DNA from: Candidatus Parepulonipiscium sp. PG-Nuni2H_MBin01
GTDB taxonomy: Bacteria; Bacillota; Clostridia; Lachnospirales; Cellulosilyticaceae
Direction of reading: 5' to 3'
Length of the DNA: 39,821 bases
Assembly: GCA_001994995.1 (NCBI GenBank)
Contig: MDJM01000067.1
Coordinates: 1-39,821, forward strand
Positions 9,102 to 16,281 of this stretch are shown piece after piece. Positions within the stretch are counted from its first letter, which is position 1; the number at the start of each line of letters is the position of its first letter. A program made the position numbers and the translations under genes. The notes beneath the pieces are model-generated. The model saw nothing but the letters and a program-made list of their open reading frames with translations. It was not told the DNA's origin and made no database searches.

Positions 9102-9830
9102 ATGGAGATAATAGTTTCATTTTTTCTAGGATTTTTATCTGAAGGAATTGGAGTTGCATTAGGAATATTATTATTATACTTATTTAACATTAAAAGCAAA
9201 AGAATGATAGGAATATTATTTGGTGGGACAGCAGGGATTATGATTGCGCTTATTTGTTTTGATGTATTACCAGATGCATTTATAATGGGACAAGACTTAT
9301 TTGTATTTTTAGGTGTTACAATAGGAGTGGGTATAGGGCTGTTTTTGGAACAAATTACTACTACGGTACAAAAAACACTTCATATAGCCGAGGGCCAAAT
9401 GGTACAAACTGGAATAGCGTTACTTATTGGAATTGCCGTACATAACATTCCAGAAGGATTTGCACTAGGCTCCATTGCAGCTATGTCGCAAGACACAGTA
9501 TTAAACTTTGCAGCAATCGTTTGTTTACATAGTATACCAGAAGCAGTTGCACTTACTATACCACTAAAAGAGGCTGGCGCTAAAACTAGTTTCGTTATGG
9601 CTATACCATTTGTGCTAGGCGGCGTTATGGGGATTGGAGCGGTTGGAGGATACTTATTTAGCCAAGTTAGCGAAGCATTTGTAGCAGTTTCATTAGGGCT
9701 AGCATCAGGAATTATATTATACATAGTTTGTGAAGAGTTATTGCCAGAATCAAAACACATTTGGAATGGAAGACTTACAAGCGTGGCAACAGTAATGGGC
9801 GTTTTAATTGGCATGTTAATATTAAGATAA
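9102..9830 (+). CDS. ZIP family divalent metal transporter
   Basis: This inner-membrane protein of 242 residues resembles bacterial ZupT/GufA-type ZIP carriers, which move Zn and related divalent cations into the cytoplasm. About eight hydrophobic helices are visible. The two metal-path motifs of ZIP helices 4 and 5 are present: HNIPEGFALG and HSIPEAVAL. A histidine-rich cytoplasmic loop, common in eukaryotic ZIPs, is absent. It is a single gene: a strong AAAAAAGGAGG site precedes ATG 9102, a terminator of prfA lies before it and another terminator lies after it. The metal cannot be told from sequence. Confidence 0.88.
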   Translation: MEIIVSFFLGFLSEGIGVALGILLLYLFNIKSKRMIGILFGGTAGIMIALICFDVLPDAFIMGQDLFVFLGVTIGVGIGLFLEQITTTVQKTLHIAEGQMVQTGIALLIGIAVHNIPEGFALGSIAAMSQDTVLNFAAIVCLHSIPEAVALTIPLKEAGAKTSFVMAIPFVLGGVMGIGAVGGYLFSQVSEAFVAVSLGLASGIILYIVCEELLPESKHIWNGRLTSVATVMGVLIGMLILR

Positions 9831-9884
9831 TAAGATTATTAAATATGGAAAATTTTTACTAAAATTTTAGTTAACACCTAGTAT

Positions 9885-9918
9885 TGTAATAAAATTCGGC
9901 TATTACACGGTTTTTTTT
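9885..9918 (+). terminator. Probable terminator of the ZIP gene
   Basis: A 7-bp stem TGTAATA (9885-9891) / TATTACA (9901-9907) with a 9-base loop is followed closely by eight T residues (9911-9918). Confidence 0.6.
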
Positions 9919-9942
9919 GTGTAAAATTAACAAAAATATCCT

Positions 9943-9972
9943 GTAATAATAACTTATAAATAGCACATACTA
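9943..9972 (+). promoter_or_regulatory. Sporulation-type (sigma-G/F-like) promoter
   Basis: CATACTA at 9966-9972 matches the Bacillus sigma-G -10 consensus exactly. A GTAATA -35-like element (9943-9948; consensus TGNATA/GNATR) lies 17 bases upstream. It precedes the small Cys protein at 10017 and, beyond it, the DUF1540 gene. Their neighbour is the sporulation gene yyaC. No sigma-A promoter of comparable quality is visible here. Confidence 0.5.
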
Positions 9973-10016
9973 CTTTTGTACCACAAATTATTTAAAACTT
10001 TTATGAGGTGATTAAA

Positions 10017-10148
10017 ATGGCAAAAAAACAAAAAGCAAACAAAGCAGCTAGTAACGTAAGTGATACAACTAAAGCAACTGATTGTGGAAGCAATCAAGCA
10101 TCTAATTGTGGAAGCAACCAAGCATCTAAAAACTGCGGTAGCTGCTAA
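10017..10148 (+). CDS. Small 43-residue protein with Cys-Gly-Ser repeats
   Basis: This short ORF encodes a very basic N-terminus (MAKKQKANKA) followed by a Ser/Asn/Gln-rich tail with four Cys in TDCGSNQAS, NCGSNQAS and NCGSC. The tail is encoded by an imperfect tandem 24-base repeat (10081-10104 and 10105-10128). A strong GAGGTGATTAAA ribosome binding site precedes ATG 10017. It lies 45 bases after a sigma-G-like -10 and 47 bases before a DUF1540 gene. I do not recognise a named family. It is not SCIFF, because the six-cysteine spacing does not match. A small forespore or coat protein is a guess from context. Confidence 0.6.
   Translation: MAKKQKANKAASNVSDTTKATDCGSNQASNCGSNQASKNCGSC
10081..10128 (+). 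repeat. Tandem 24-base repeat inside the small Cys protein gene
   Basis: There are two adjacent copies beginning ATTGTGGAAGCAA, differing at one position (T or C). Each encodes an NCGSNQAS-type unit. Confidence 0.8.
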
Positions 10149-10195
10149 TATAAAAACTTGTTTGTTTCTTTCTGTCCTATAAAGGAGGCGACACT

Positions 10196-10504
10196 ATGCC
10201 GAGATTAACATGTGGTGTTACGAATTGTGCTCACAACTCAGAAATGTGCTGTTCTTTAAACCATGTAGAAATTGAAGGTGCAGGTACTAACTGTGCAGAT
10301 GGTACTTGTTGCCAGAACTTTGTAGAAGCCGTAGGAGCGACTAATTGTTGTGCGTGCGCAAATCCCGTGGTGGACGTTGCTTGTGAAGCAACCAATTGTA
10401 CTCACAACTGTGGGTGTAAATGTAAAGCAGACTCAATTGACGTATCCGGTGTGGGAGCTTCTAATTGTGCAATGACGCAATGCTCAAGTTTTTGTAGCCA
10501 ATAG
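10196..10504 (+). CDS. DUF1540 Cys-rich protein, two domains
   Basis: The 102 residues include 18 Cys and form two DUF1540 units. The first (about 6-43) begins CGVTNCAHNSEMCC and ends ADGTCCQNF. The second (about 61-100) begins CEATNCTHNCGCKC and ends AMTQCSSFC. DUF1540 proteins are small clostridial proteins of unknown role, presumed metal-binding or disulfide-rich. ATG 10196 has AAAGGAGGCGAC immediately upstream. It is probably transcribed together with the 43-residue gene from the sigma-G-like promoter, and ends at a strong terminator. Context with yyaC suggests a spore-related job, but this is inference. Confidence 0.85.
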   Translation: MPRLTCGVTNCAHNSEMCCSLNHVEIEGAGTNCADGTCCQNFVEAVGATNCCACANPVVDVACEATNCTHNCGCKCKADSIDVSGVGASNCAMTQCSSFCSQ

Positions 10505-10516
10505 GCAAAAATAGGG

Positions 10517-10555
10517 AGAGTGCATGACAAAGTTATTTGTGATGCACTCTTTTTA
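10517..10555 (+). terminator. Terminator of the DUF1540 gene
   Basis: A 9-bp perfect stem AGAGTGCAT/ATGCACTCT is extended inward by ACAAA/TTTGT and followed by a T-run. Confidence 0.85.
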
Positions 10556-10570
10556 TAATGCATAAAAATA

Positions 10571-10610
10571 AAAAAAACTGCTCCTTTAGCAATCAAAGGA
10601 ATACAGTTTT
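10571..10610 (-). terminator. Terminator of yyaC (minus strand)
   Basis: Read on the minus strand, AAACTG...TCCTTT pairs with AAAGGA...AGTTT through a small internal loop. It is followed by a run of eight T residues. Confidence 0.75.
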
Positions 10611-10617
10611 TACACCA

Positions 10618-11205
10618 TCACAATTTTTTTTTATAGGTATAAAGACAGCTACAATGCCTTATACCGGAAGAAATTAAATCAGCCATTTTCATAACTAGAG
10701 AAAGTCTAGTTGTTTGAATAACAGACATATTCATAGTAGGACTTTTTAAATTTACAATTCCAATAATGTGTAAATCCCCAACAGCCGGGAGGTCCTTCTT
10801 AACACCTGCGCCAGGTTTTATCGCTCCTTCTCCAATAGCTACACATCCTACATTTTCTGCACTACCTAAGCAGGCATCTATAGAAATGATTAACGCATGG
10901 GGATGGCGAAATTTTATATAAGAAATAGTCTCAGCTAAATTTTTTGCATGAACAGGTTTTTCTAATGTTCCATAAACATGAATATTAGTGTGATTGAAGT
11001 CTTTTAATTTATAGCCAATTAAAGGACCTAAGCTATCTCCTGTAGCTCTGTCAGTACCAATACAAACTAAAATTAATTCTTCTTGATATAATGGAAGGTA
11101 TAGATTAAAGTATTTATATAGTACACGACAGAAATCACGAAAGTGATGTCCATCATGAACATTGATATAAATAGGGGATTTTTTTTGGATTTCCAATTGT
11201 TGCAT
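10618..11205 (-). CDS. yyaC: Spore protease-like protein YyaC
   Basis: This is a 195-residue member of the YyaC family of sporulation proteins, which share the hydrogenase-maturation/GPR-like protease fold. The family pattern is clear: VCIGTDRATGDSLGPLIGYKL, VYGTLEKPVHA, then SIDACLGSAENVG and the GxGxKKDLPAVGD region. In Bacillus yyaC is a forespore gene of poorly defined function. The start is ATG 11205 (MQQLEIQKK) with AAGGTGGCGG upstream; an in-frame GTG at 11217 overlaps that ribosome binding site. The gene is convergent with the DUF1540 gene, and both have their own terminators. Its presence implies that the organism has, or recently had, a sporulation programme. Confidence 0.88.
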   Translation of the reverse strand: MQQLEIQKKSPIYINVHDGHHFRDFCRVLYKYFNLYLPLYQEELILVCIGTDRATGDSLGPLIGYKLKDFNHTNIHVYGTLEKPVHAKNLAETISYIKFRHPHALIISIDACLGSAENVGCVAIGEGAIKPGAGVKKDLPAVGDLHIIGIVNLKSPTMNMSVIQTTRLSLVMKMADLISSGIRHCSCLYTYKKKL

Positions 11206-11391
11206 GATTTCCGCCACCTTTTACCAATTTTTTGCTATATATTTATTATGCACCATTTTTTAGAAAAATATAAGGGGGGTAGGGGCGTTTTTTGTAGAAA
11301 AAATATTTCATGTTATCGACACAAAAGACTAAATTTTGCGCTAGTTATGTAGTATAATATATGTATGGAAGAAGATGGAAGGAGAATAACA

Positions 11392-12753
11392 ATGGGCAGA
11401 ATGACTTACGATCCTCGTGAAGGGGAGAAAAAAACAGTATCAAAAGGTAGTACATCAGGTAAAGGGAAGACTTCAAGTGTAAATGGAAAAGAAATTGACG
11501 CAACAGAAAGATATTCTAAATTAGTGGAAAATATCGAATCTTTAAGACCAGTAGGAGATGTTGAATGTGAGCATATTGTTTATATTGAAGATTATGCTTA
11601 TACATACTTGTATCAATACGCTGGGACAAACCCGACTAAAGAGCAAGCAGCAATTATAGTTGGTGAGTATTATGAAGATACTAAAGAAGCTATTGTATCA
11701 GGGATTATACCTGTAAATGAAGAATATCTTGATGCAGGTGAAAATTGGATAGGACAAAAAGCATTAGATGCTGTTATGGCTGAAAAGGAGCAATATTTTC
11801 CAGGGTCAAATATTTTAGGATGGTTACACATGCAACCCGGCTATGGGACTATGGTTAGCTCGAAAGAGGTTAAAACCCATAGGGATTTATTCCCGCAACA
11901 ACATACTATATTGTTTCTGGTAGACCCTATTAATAAAGTGGAGACCTTCTTTATATATGAGGAGGAAACCTTAAAAGAACAAACAGGTTACTATTTATAT
12001 TATGATGCAAATCCAGCTATGCAGGATTATATGCAACAAAAACCTTTGATTGAGGAAAAAGAACATTTTGAGGATACGGCAGTGAAACAGTTTAGAGAAA
12101 TGGGTAGTAAAAGAAAACAAGAGTATGAAGATAAACAAAAAACTAATTTTTCAGTAGTAGCAGCATCTTTAGTGGTATTAGCTTTAGGTGTGGCATTGTC
12201 ACGCGTTACAGGTGGCGATGATGATTTATTTGGCCAACAAGCGCAAGCTGCAATAAGTCAGGGAGTGCAGGATGAAGAGAGTGGCTATTCTATTTCCTTT
12301 GGTGAGGAAGAGCTGACAAATGCATTAGTTAATGAAGCTATCAACACAAGCGCTAAACTAGAGGATGATGCGGTAGTTATAGAAGCATCAGCTCCTATTG
12401 TAGAAGCGCCAGAAACTACTGTAGTTGCTGTGCAAGCTGATACAACTGTAGTTGTGGAGGTAGAAGAGATTGAGGAAGAGGTTGTGGAGATAGAAGAGAT
12501 TGAGGAAGAAGTTGTGGAAACTGCACAAGAAGAGATTGAGGAAGAGGCTGTAGCAGTAGTTTCCGAAAATGTAGAAGAAGCACATGAAGATGAGTTTATT
12601 GTATATACTGTAGAAGAAGGGGACACAATAAGAAGTGTTAGTGCCAAACATTTTGACAGCGAAGGTCGTGTATGGGACATTATAGAGTGGAACGACTTAG
12701 AGAATGGTGACCACATTTATGTTGGACAACAATTAAAAATTCGTGTAGAATAA
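11392..12753 (+). CDS. JAMM/JAB-like domain, transmembrane helix and LysM domain protein
   Basis: This protein of 453 residues has three parts. Residues about 50-215 resemble an MPN/JAB fold with the sequence GWLHMQPGYG...SSKE. This aligns to the JAMM zinc motif H-x-H-x7-S-x2-D as His146-x-Gln148-x7-Ser156-x2-Glu159, so one metal His and the Asp are replaced. Residues about 253-272 form one hydrophobic helix (FSVVAASLVVLALGVAL). After it comes a long Glu/Val-rich acidic stretch with a 10-residue repeat, and then a C-terminal LysM domain (about 404-451: YTVEEGDTI... VGQQLKIRV). No signal peptide is seen, so the JAB-like part should be cytoplasmic and the LysM outside at the cell wall or cortex. 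The start is ATG 11392 with AAGGAG upstream; an earlier ATG at 11365 has no ribosome binding site. A TATAAT lies at 11353-11358. Function is unknown; a non-catalytic scaffold is likely. Confidence 0.8.
   Translation: MGRMTYDPREGEKKTVSKGSTSGKGKTSSVNGKEIDATERYSKLVENIESLRPVGDVECEHIVYIEDYAYTYLYQYAGTNPTKEQAAIIVGEYYEDTKEAIVSGIIPVNEEYLDAGENWIGQKALDAVMAEKEQYFPGSNILGWLHMQPGYGTMVSSKEVKTHRDLFPQQHTILFLVDPINKVETFFIYEEETLKEQTGYYLYYDANPAMQDYMQQKPLIEEKEHFEDTAVKQFREMGSKRKQEYEDKQKTNFSVVAASLVVLALGVALSRVTGGDDDLFGQQAQAAISQGVQDEESGYSISFGEEELTNALVNEAINTSAKLEDDAVVIEASAPIVEAPETTVVAVQADTTVVVEVEEIEEEVVEIEEIEEEVVETAQEEIEEEAVAVVSENVEEAHEDEFIVYTVEEGDTIRSVSAKHFDSEGRVWDIIEWNDLENGDHIYVGQQLKIRVE
12451..12546 (+). repeat. Tandem 30-base repeat coding an acidic linker
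   Basis: Three units begin GTTGTGGA at 12451, 12481 and 12511. The third carries a 6-base insertion. They encode VVEVEEIEEE-type decapeptides in the JAB/LysM protein and are a candidate site of length variation. Confidence 0.8.
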
Positions 12754-12759
12754 ATATAG

Positions 12760-12790
12760 ACAACAAGAATTTGGGCAGTATTTTTGTTGT
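12760..12790 (+). other. Stem-loop between the JAB/LysM gene and glgA
   Basis: An 11-bp stem ACAACAAGAAT (12760-12770) / ATTTTTGTTGT (12780-12790) encloses a 9-base loop. No T-run follows, so it may be an attenuating or processing hairpin rather than a full terminator. Confidence 0.45.
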
Positions 12791-12821
12791 GTATAGTTGC
12801 GAAAATAGGAGGAGTTTTTTA

Positions 12822-14279
12822 ATGCCGAAATTGAAATGTTTATTTGTATCAACAGAGGTTGTGCCTTATGCTAAAACTGGTGGTTTAGCAGACGTTGCAG
12901 GCGCATTACCTAAGGAGCTAGTTAAACAGGGACTAGATGTAAGAGTTGTTATGCCTTACTACAGACAAGTTAAGGAAAAAATTAACGAAAGCGAATGTAA
13001 CTTAAACTTATGGTATACTGTGGACCTTGGTTGGAGAACGCAAGGTGTAGATGTATATTACGATGATTCAATTGTACCAACATATTTTTTGAAAAATGAC
13101 CATTACTTTCATAGAGATGTACTTTACGGATATGATGATGATTGCGAAAGATTTGCTTTTTTCTGTAGAGCGGTAGTTGAATTAATCACTCGTATTGATT
13201 TTGTACCAGATATTATCCACTGTAATGATTGGCAAACTGGACCTATTCCATTGTTAATTAGAGACCAGTATTATTGGGACACAAAATACCATAACATTAA
13301 GACTGTATTCACTATTCATAACATGAAGTATCAAGGGATTTTTGGCGAAGAAGCGTTAGACTTACTTGGGCTTAATGGGGGATATTCAAACTCTGATAAA
13401 CTAGAATTTAATGGGGGTATAAGCTTTTTAAAAGCTGGACTAATTTACGCTGATCATATCAATACAGTTAGCCCAACTTATGCAGAAGAGTTAAAAACAC
13501 AACAATACGGATGCGGTATGGATAGTCTTATTAGAGAGTCTTTATATTGGAAGACTTCTGGCATACTAAACGGTATAGATACTGATAAGTACGATCCGGC
13601 TACAGATAGGCATATTTATAAAAACTATAGTGCTAAAACTTTAGAGGATAAAGCTATAAACAAAAGTGAGTTTAGAAAAGAGTATGGCTTAAAAGATGAT
13701 GGTAGCATGTTAATTGGTATTATATCTCGCCTAACTGACCAAAAAGGTTTTGACCTAATGAAACATGTGGTTGACCATCAATGGTTTATGGATAAGTTAA
13801 TGTCTTTAAACGTACAATTTGTAGTACTAGGTACTGGTGAGTATGAGTATGAAAATATGTTTAAACATTTCAAACATTTATATGGAGATAGAGCTGGAGT
13901 ATTTTTAGACTTTAATGAAGGTTTAGCTCAAAAAATCTATGCTGCATGTGATGTTTTCTTAATGCCATCTGAGTTTGAGCCATGTGGTTTAGGACAGCTT
14001 ATGGCTATGAGATATGGAGCGGTGCCAGTTGTGCGTCAAACAGGCGGTTTAAAAGATACAGTTATCCATTATAACTATATGACTAAAGAAGGTACAGGTT
14101 TTGAATTTACTGATTACTCTGGCTACTGGTTATTCCGAAAAATCGAGGAAGCTTATGATTGTTATGTAAATAGACCTAAGGATTTCCACAAAATCCAACT
14201 TAACGGTATGACTAAGCAATATGGTTGGGCTGAGTCTGCTACTAAGTATGCAGATTTATATAAATTGATAAAAGGGTAA
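12822..14279 (+). CDS. glgA: Glycogen synthase (GT5)
   Basis: This enzyme transfers glucose from ADP-glucose to the growing alpha-1,4-glucan. The 485 residues have the GT5 opening with the ADP-glucose-binding KTGGLADVAG (Lys18), the N-terminal synthase domain, then a GT-B C-terminal domain with SRLTDQKGFDL, LGTGEYEYE and the PSEFEPCGLGQ motif. The start is ATG 12822 (MPKLKCLFVSTE), preceded by AGGAGGAG; the frame runs open upstream but with no start signal. No glgC, glgD, glgB or glgP is nearby, so glgA stands alone here. A strong terminator follows. Confidence 0.95.
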   Translation: MPKLKCLFVSTEVVPYAKTGGLADVAGALPKELVKQGLDVRVVMPYYRQVKEKINESECNLNLWYTVDLGWRTQGVDVYYDDSIVPTYFLKNDHYFHRDVLYGYDDDCERFAFFCRAVVELITRIDFVPDIIHCNDWQTGPIPLLIRDQYYWDTKYHNIKTVFTIHNMKYQGIFGEEALDLLGLNGGYSNSDKLEFNGGISFLKAGLIYADHINTVSPTYAEELKTQQYGCGMDSLIRESLYWKTSGILNGIDTDKYDPATDRHIYKNYSAKTLEDKAINKSEFRKEYGLKDDGSMLIGIISRLTDQKGFDLMKHVVDHQWFMDKLMSLNVQFVVLGTGEYEYENMFKHFKHLYGDRAGVFLDFNEGLAQKIYAACDVFLMPSEFEPCGLGQLMAMRYGAVPVVRQTGGLKDTVIHYNYMTKEGTGFEFTDYSGYWLFRKIEEAYDCYVNRPKDFHKIQLNGMTKQYGWAESATKYADLYKLIKG

Positions 14280-14283
14280 ATAT

Positions 14284-14327
14284 AATAGGGCGGGTGCGAA
14301 AATAGTAGCACTTGTCCTATTTTTTTT
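14284..14327 (+). terminator. Strong terminator after glgA
   Basis: A 14-bp stem (5' arm begins AATAGGGCGGG, including G-T pairs) with a 10-base loop is followed by a T-run. A TATAAT follows at 14329-14334 and may serve the next gene. Confidence 0.88.
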
Positions 14328-14375
14328 GTATAATATAAAACTAGCAGGGAATATTTTAGTAAAGGAGTTTGCGCA

Positions 14376-15512
14376 ATGAAATCTGGTAAAATAATGGGTG
14401 TAGTAGCATTATTTATTATTGCATATATAGCTTATACTGCTATTACGTATCAATCAAAAGATATAAGTCAACTTAAAGTTAGTAATACTATATTGGAATT
14501 CGACCCGTTAAAGATGGAGTATGTTGGTGTAAACGAAGGACAAGTTATATATATTAGCGGAGATGGTATTAAGGCCCTGAATAAGAAAGGAGAGGAAGTT
14601 TGGGCAGATACATTTTCTCTTAAGGATATAATTGTGTCTCAAAAGGAGCCTTATTTAGCAGTAAGTAATTTAAGGAATAAGCAAATTTATCTGTTTAACG
14701 ATAAAGGTAAGCAGGCGGAAATCTCTTTACAAAATCCTGTGGTAGGCTTTTGTGTTAATCCATCGGGGTATGTAGCAGTTATTGAGGAGATTGATGGAGG
14801 GCATATTATTTCTGCGTATGATAATACTGGTAGGTTTTTAGAGGTAAATAGTGGTAGCTTTACTTCTAATGGGGATTATCCTATAGCTGTAGAAATTTCG
14901 CCTAATAATGAGCTTATTATGGTAAGTTATTTGTATTTAGGCGACACTCAGCTAGCGTCTACAGTAGGTGCAATAGCAGTGGCTCAGCCGCTTGTGGCAG
15001 TGGGCGAACCTATGCTTTTTGGTAATATGGAAAGTGATAATTTAGTATATGAAATTGAGTTTATTTCTAACAATGTGTGGGCTAGCATAGGGGATAAATT
15101 TATAACTTTTTATAGTATTAATGGAGAAATTTTACGCAGCGTGGATGTTAGCGGTGTTTTATATTCACCAGTGTTAACAAGTATGCCTAAAATTGGAGGA
15201 TTTATTCCTATTGTTAAAGGGGTATCTCATATTGGTAGTACTGTTCATGCAGTGAGTGAATTGACGCTATTAAATAGTGAAGATAGTCGCAGTGTAGAGA
15301 TGTCATTTGAGTCGCCTATTAGCTATGTTCATGCAAATAATCAAGGTGTAGTTGTAGGAGATGGCCGAGTTTTTAAAGCATATAATAAGATAGGTATTCA
15401 ATATTTAGAGTACCATGCACGCCAAGATGTCAATCAGCTAATTGCTACAGATGATATTATAATTGCAGTTACAAAAGATAGCGTAGTGAGGTTGGAGAAA
15501 AATTCTATTTAG
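14376..15512 (+). CDS. Membrane-anchored beta-propeller-like protein (DUF5711 type)
   Basis: The protein has 378 residues with one N-terminal hydrophobic helix (residues 7-23, IMGVVALFIIAYIAYTA) and no cleavage site, so it is probably a type II membrane protein with an external domain. The rest is rich in short beta-strand units of the type YISGDGIKALNKKGEEVW, as in PQQ/WD-like propellers. This fits the clostridial DUF5711 family, whose function is unknown. AAAGGAG lies ahead of ATG 14376. A CvpA-family gene follows after 21 bases and is likely cotranscribed, a pairing I recall from Lachnospiraceae. The family name is from recall; the architecture is directly visible. Confidence 0.65.
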   Translation: MKSGKIMGVVALFIIAYIAYTAITYQSKDISQLKVSNTILEFDPLKMEYVGVNEGQVIYISGDGIKALNKKGEEVWADTFSLKDIIVSQKEPYLAVSNLRNKQIYLFNDKGKQAEISLQNPVVGFCVNPSGYVAVIEEIDGGHIISAYDNTGRFLEVNSGSFTSNGDYPIAVEISPNNELIMVSYLYLGDTQLASTVGAIAVAQPLVAVGEPMLFGNMESDNLVYEIEFISNNVWASIGDKFITFYSINGEILRSVDVSGVLYSPVLTSMPKIGGFIPIVKGVSHIGSTVHAVSELTLLNSEDSRSVEMSFESPISYVHANNQGVVVGDGRVFKAYNKIGIQYLEYHARQDVNQLIATDDIIIAVTKDSVVRLEKNSI

Positions 15513-15533
15513 TAAAAAAGGAGTGAGCTAGGT

Positions 15534-16226
15534 ATGTTGTTGGATTTATTAGTAATAGCGTTAATCATTATGTTTTGTATAGTATCTTATAACCGAGGAT
15601 TAGTTATAGCATTATACAAATTGTTTGGCGGAATAATTTCACTTGTGTTAGCATTTTTCTTATATAAGATAGTTGCTAGCGCTTTAGGTATGACTGAGTT
15701 GCCAGCATTAATATCAGAGTTTGTAGCAGGTTATTTAGTTAACTTAGATATAGTAGAAGGGGTGCAAGCCCAAGCGGCAGAGATTCGGGAAAACTTAGCA
15801 TTTTTACCAGATGCTATAGTAAATATGATTATACAAAATAATAATTATGAAGTATACTCTGTTTTAGAGGTAAACAACCTTATAGATTATGTTGCTGTTT
15901 CGATTGGTAACCTAATTATTAATGCGATTTCAATTGTTATTGCGTGGATATTATCTACAATTGGTCTGTCTATAGTTGTTAGTGGAGTTGACTTAGTAAC
16001 TAAATTGCCAGTATTAAATGCTGTTAATAAATTGGCAGGAGCAGTAATTGGATTTATTAATATTATTTTAATAATTTGGATTTTTTGCTTAATAGTGCCA
16101 TTTTTAATAGAAATGCCATCTCTAGTTTGGTTTAGGGATATGTGGGAAACTAGTTTTATATTGCAGTGGTTTTATAATAATAACTTTTTACTGGATTATC
16201 TTACGAGTTTGACGTTAAAAAGTTAA
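15534..16226 (+). CDS. CvpA family membrane protein
   Basis: This 230-residue protein has four or more hydrophobic helices and the CvpA family opening (LDLLVIALIIMFCIVSYNRGL...), then late helices from AVIGFINIILIIWIF. CvpA of E. coli is needed for colicin V production and has broader envelope roles; in Firmicutes the function is unclear. GGAG upstream supports ATG 15534. It lies downstream of the DUF5711-type gene and ends in a terminator. The loop between helices 2 and 3 (about residues 60-115) is longer than in E. coli CvpA. Confidence 0.75.
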   Translation: MLLDLLVIALIIMFCIVSYNRGLVIALYKLFGGIISLVLAFFLYKIVASALGMTELPALISEFVAGYLVNLDIVEGVQAQAAEIRENLAFLPDAIVNMIIQNNNYEVYSVLEVNNLIDYVAVSIGNLIINAISIVIAWILSTIGLSIVVSGVDLVTKLPVLNAVNKLAGAVIGFINIILIIWIFCLIVPFLIEMPSLVWFRDMWETSFILQWFYNNNFLLDYLTSLTLKS

Positions 16227-16240
16227 AATAAAAATAATTT

Positions 16241-16265
16241 AAGGGGGCGAGTTTGCCCCTTTTAA
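16241..16265 (+). terminator. Terminator of the CvpA-family gene
   Basis: AAGGGG(G)C pairs with GCCCCTT around a GAGTTT loop with one bulged G, followed by a short T/A run. Confidence 0.65.
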
Positions 16266-16281
16266 ATAAAGGATGATAAAT

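Noticed and set aside
10017-10148. SCIFF ranthipeptide precursor
   Set aside because: SCIFF has six Cys in about 45 residues with fixed spacing and a neighbouring radical SAM maturase; here there are four Cys in CGS units and no such enzyme nearby.
11206-11364. Sigma-F/G promoter for yyaC on the minus strand
   Set aside because: A good -35-like TGCATA occurs, but no CATA-type -10 is found at 14-18 bases, so I did not call it.
12285-12716. Minus-strand Ser/Thr-rich ORF opposite the LysM gene
   Set aside because: It is the reverse shadow of the Glu/Val-rich repeat and has no ribosome binding site.
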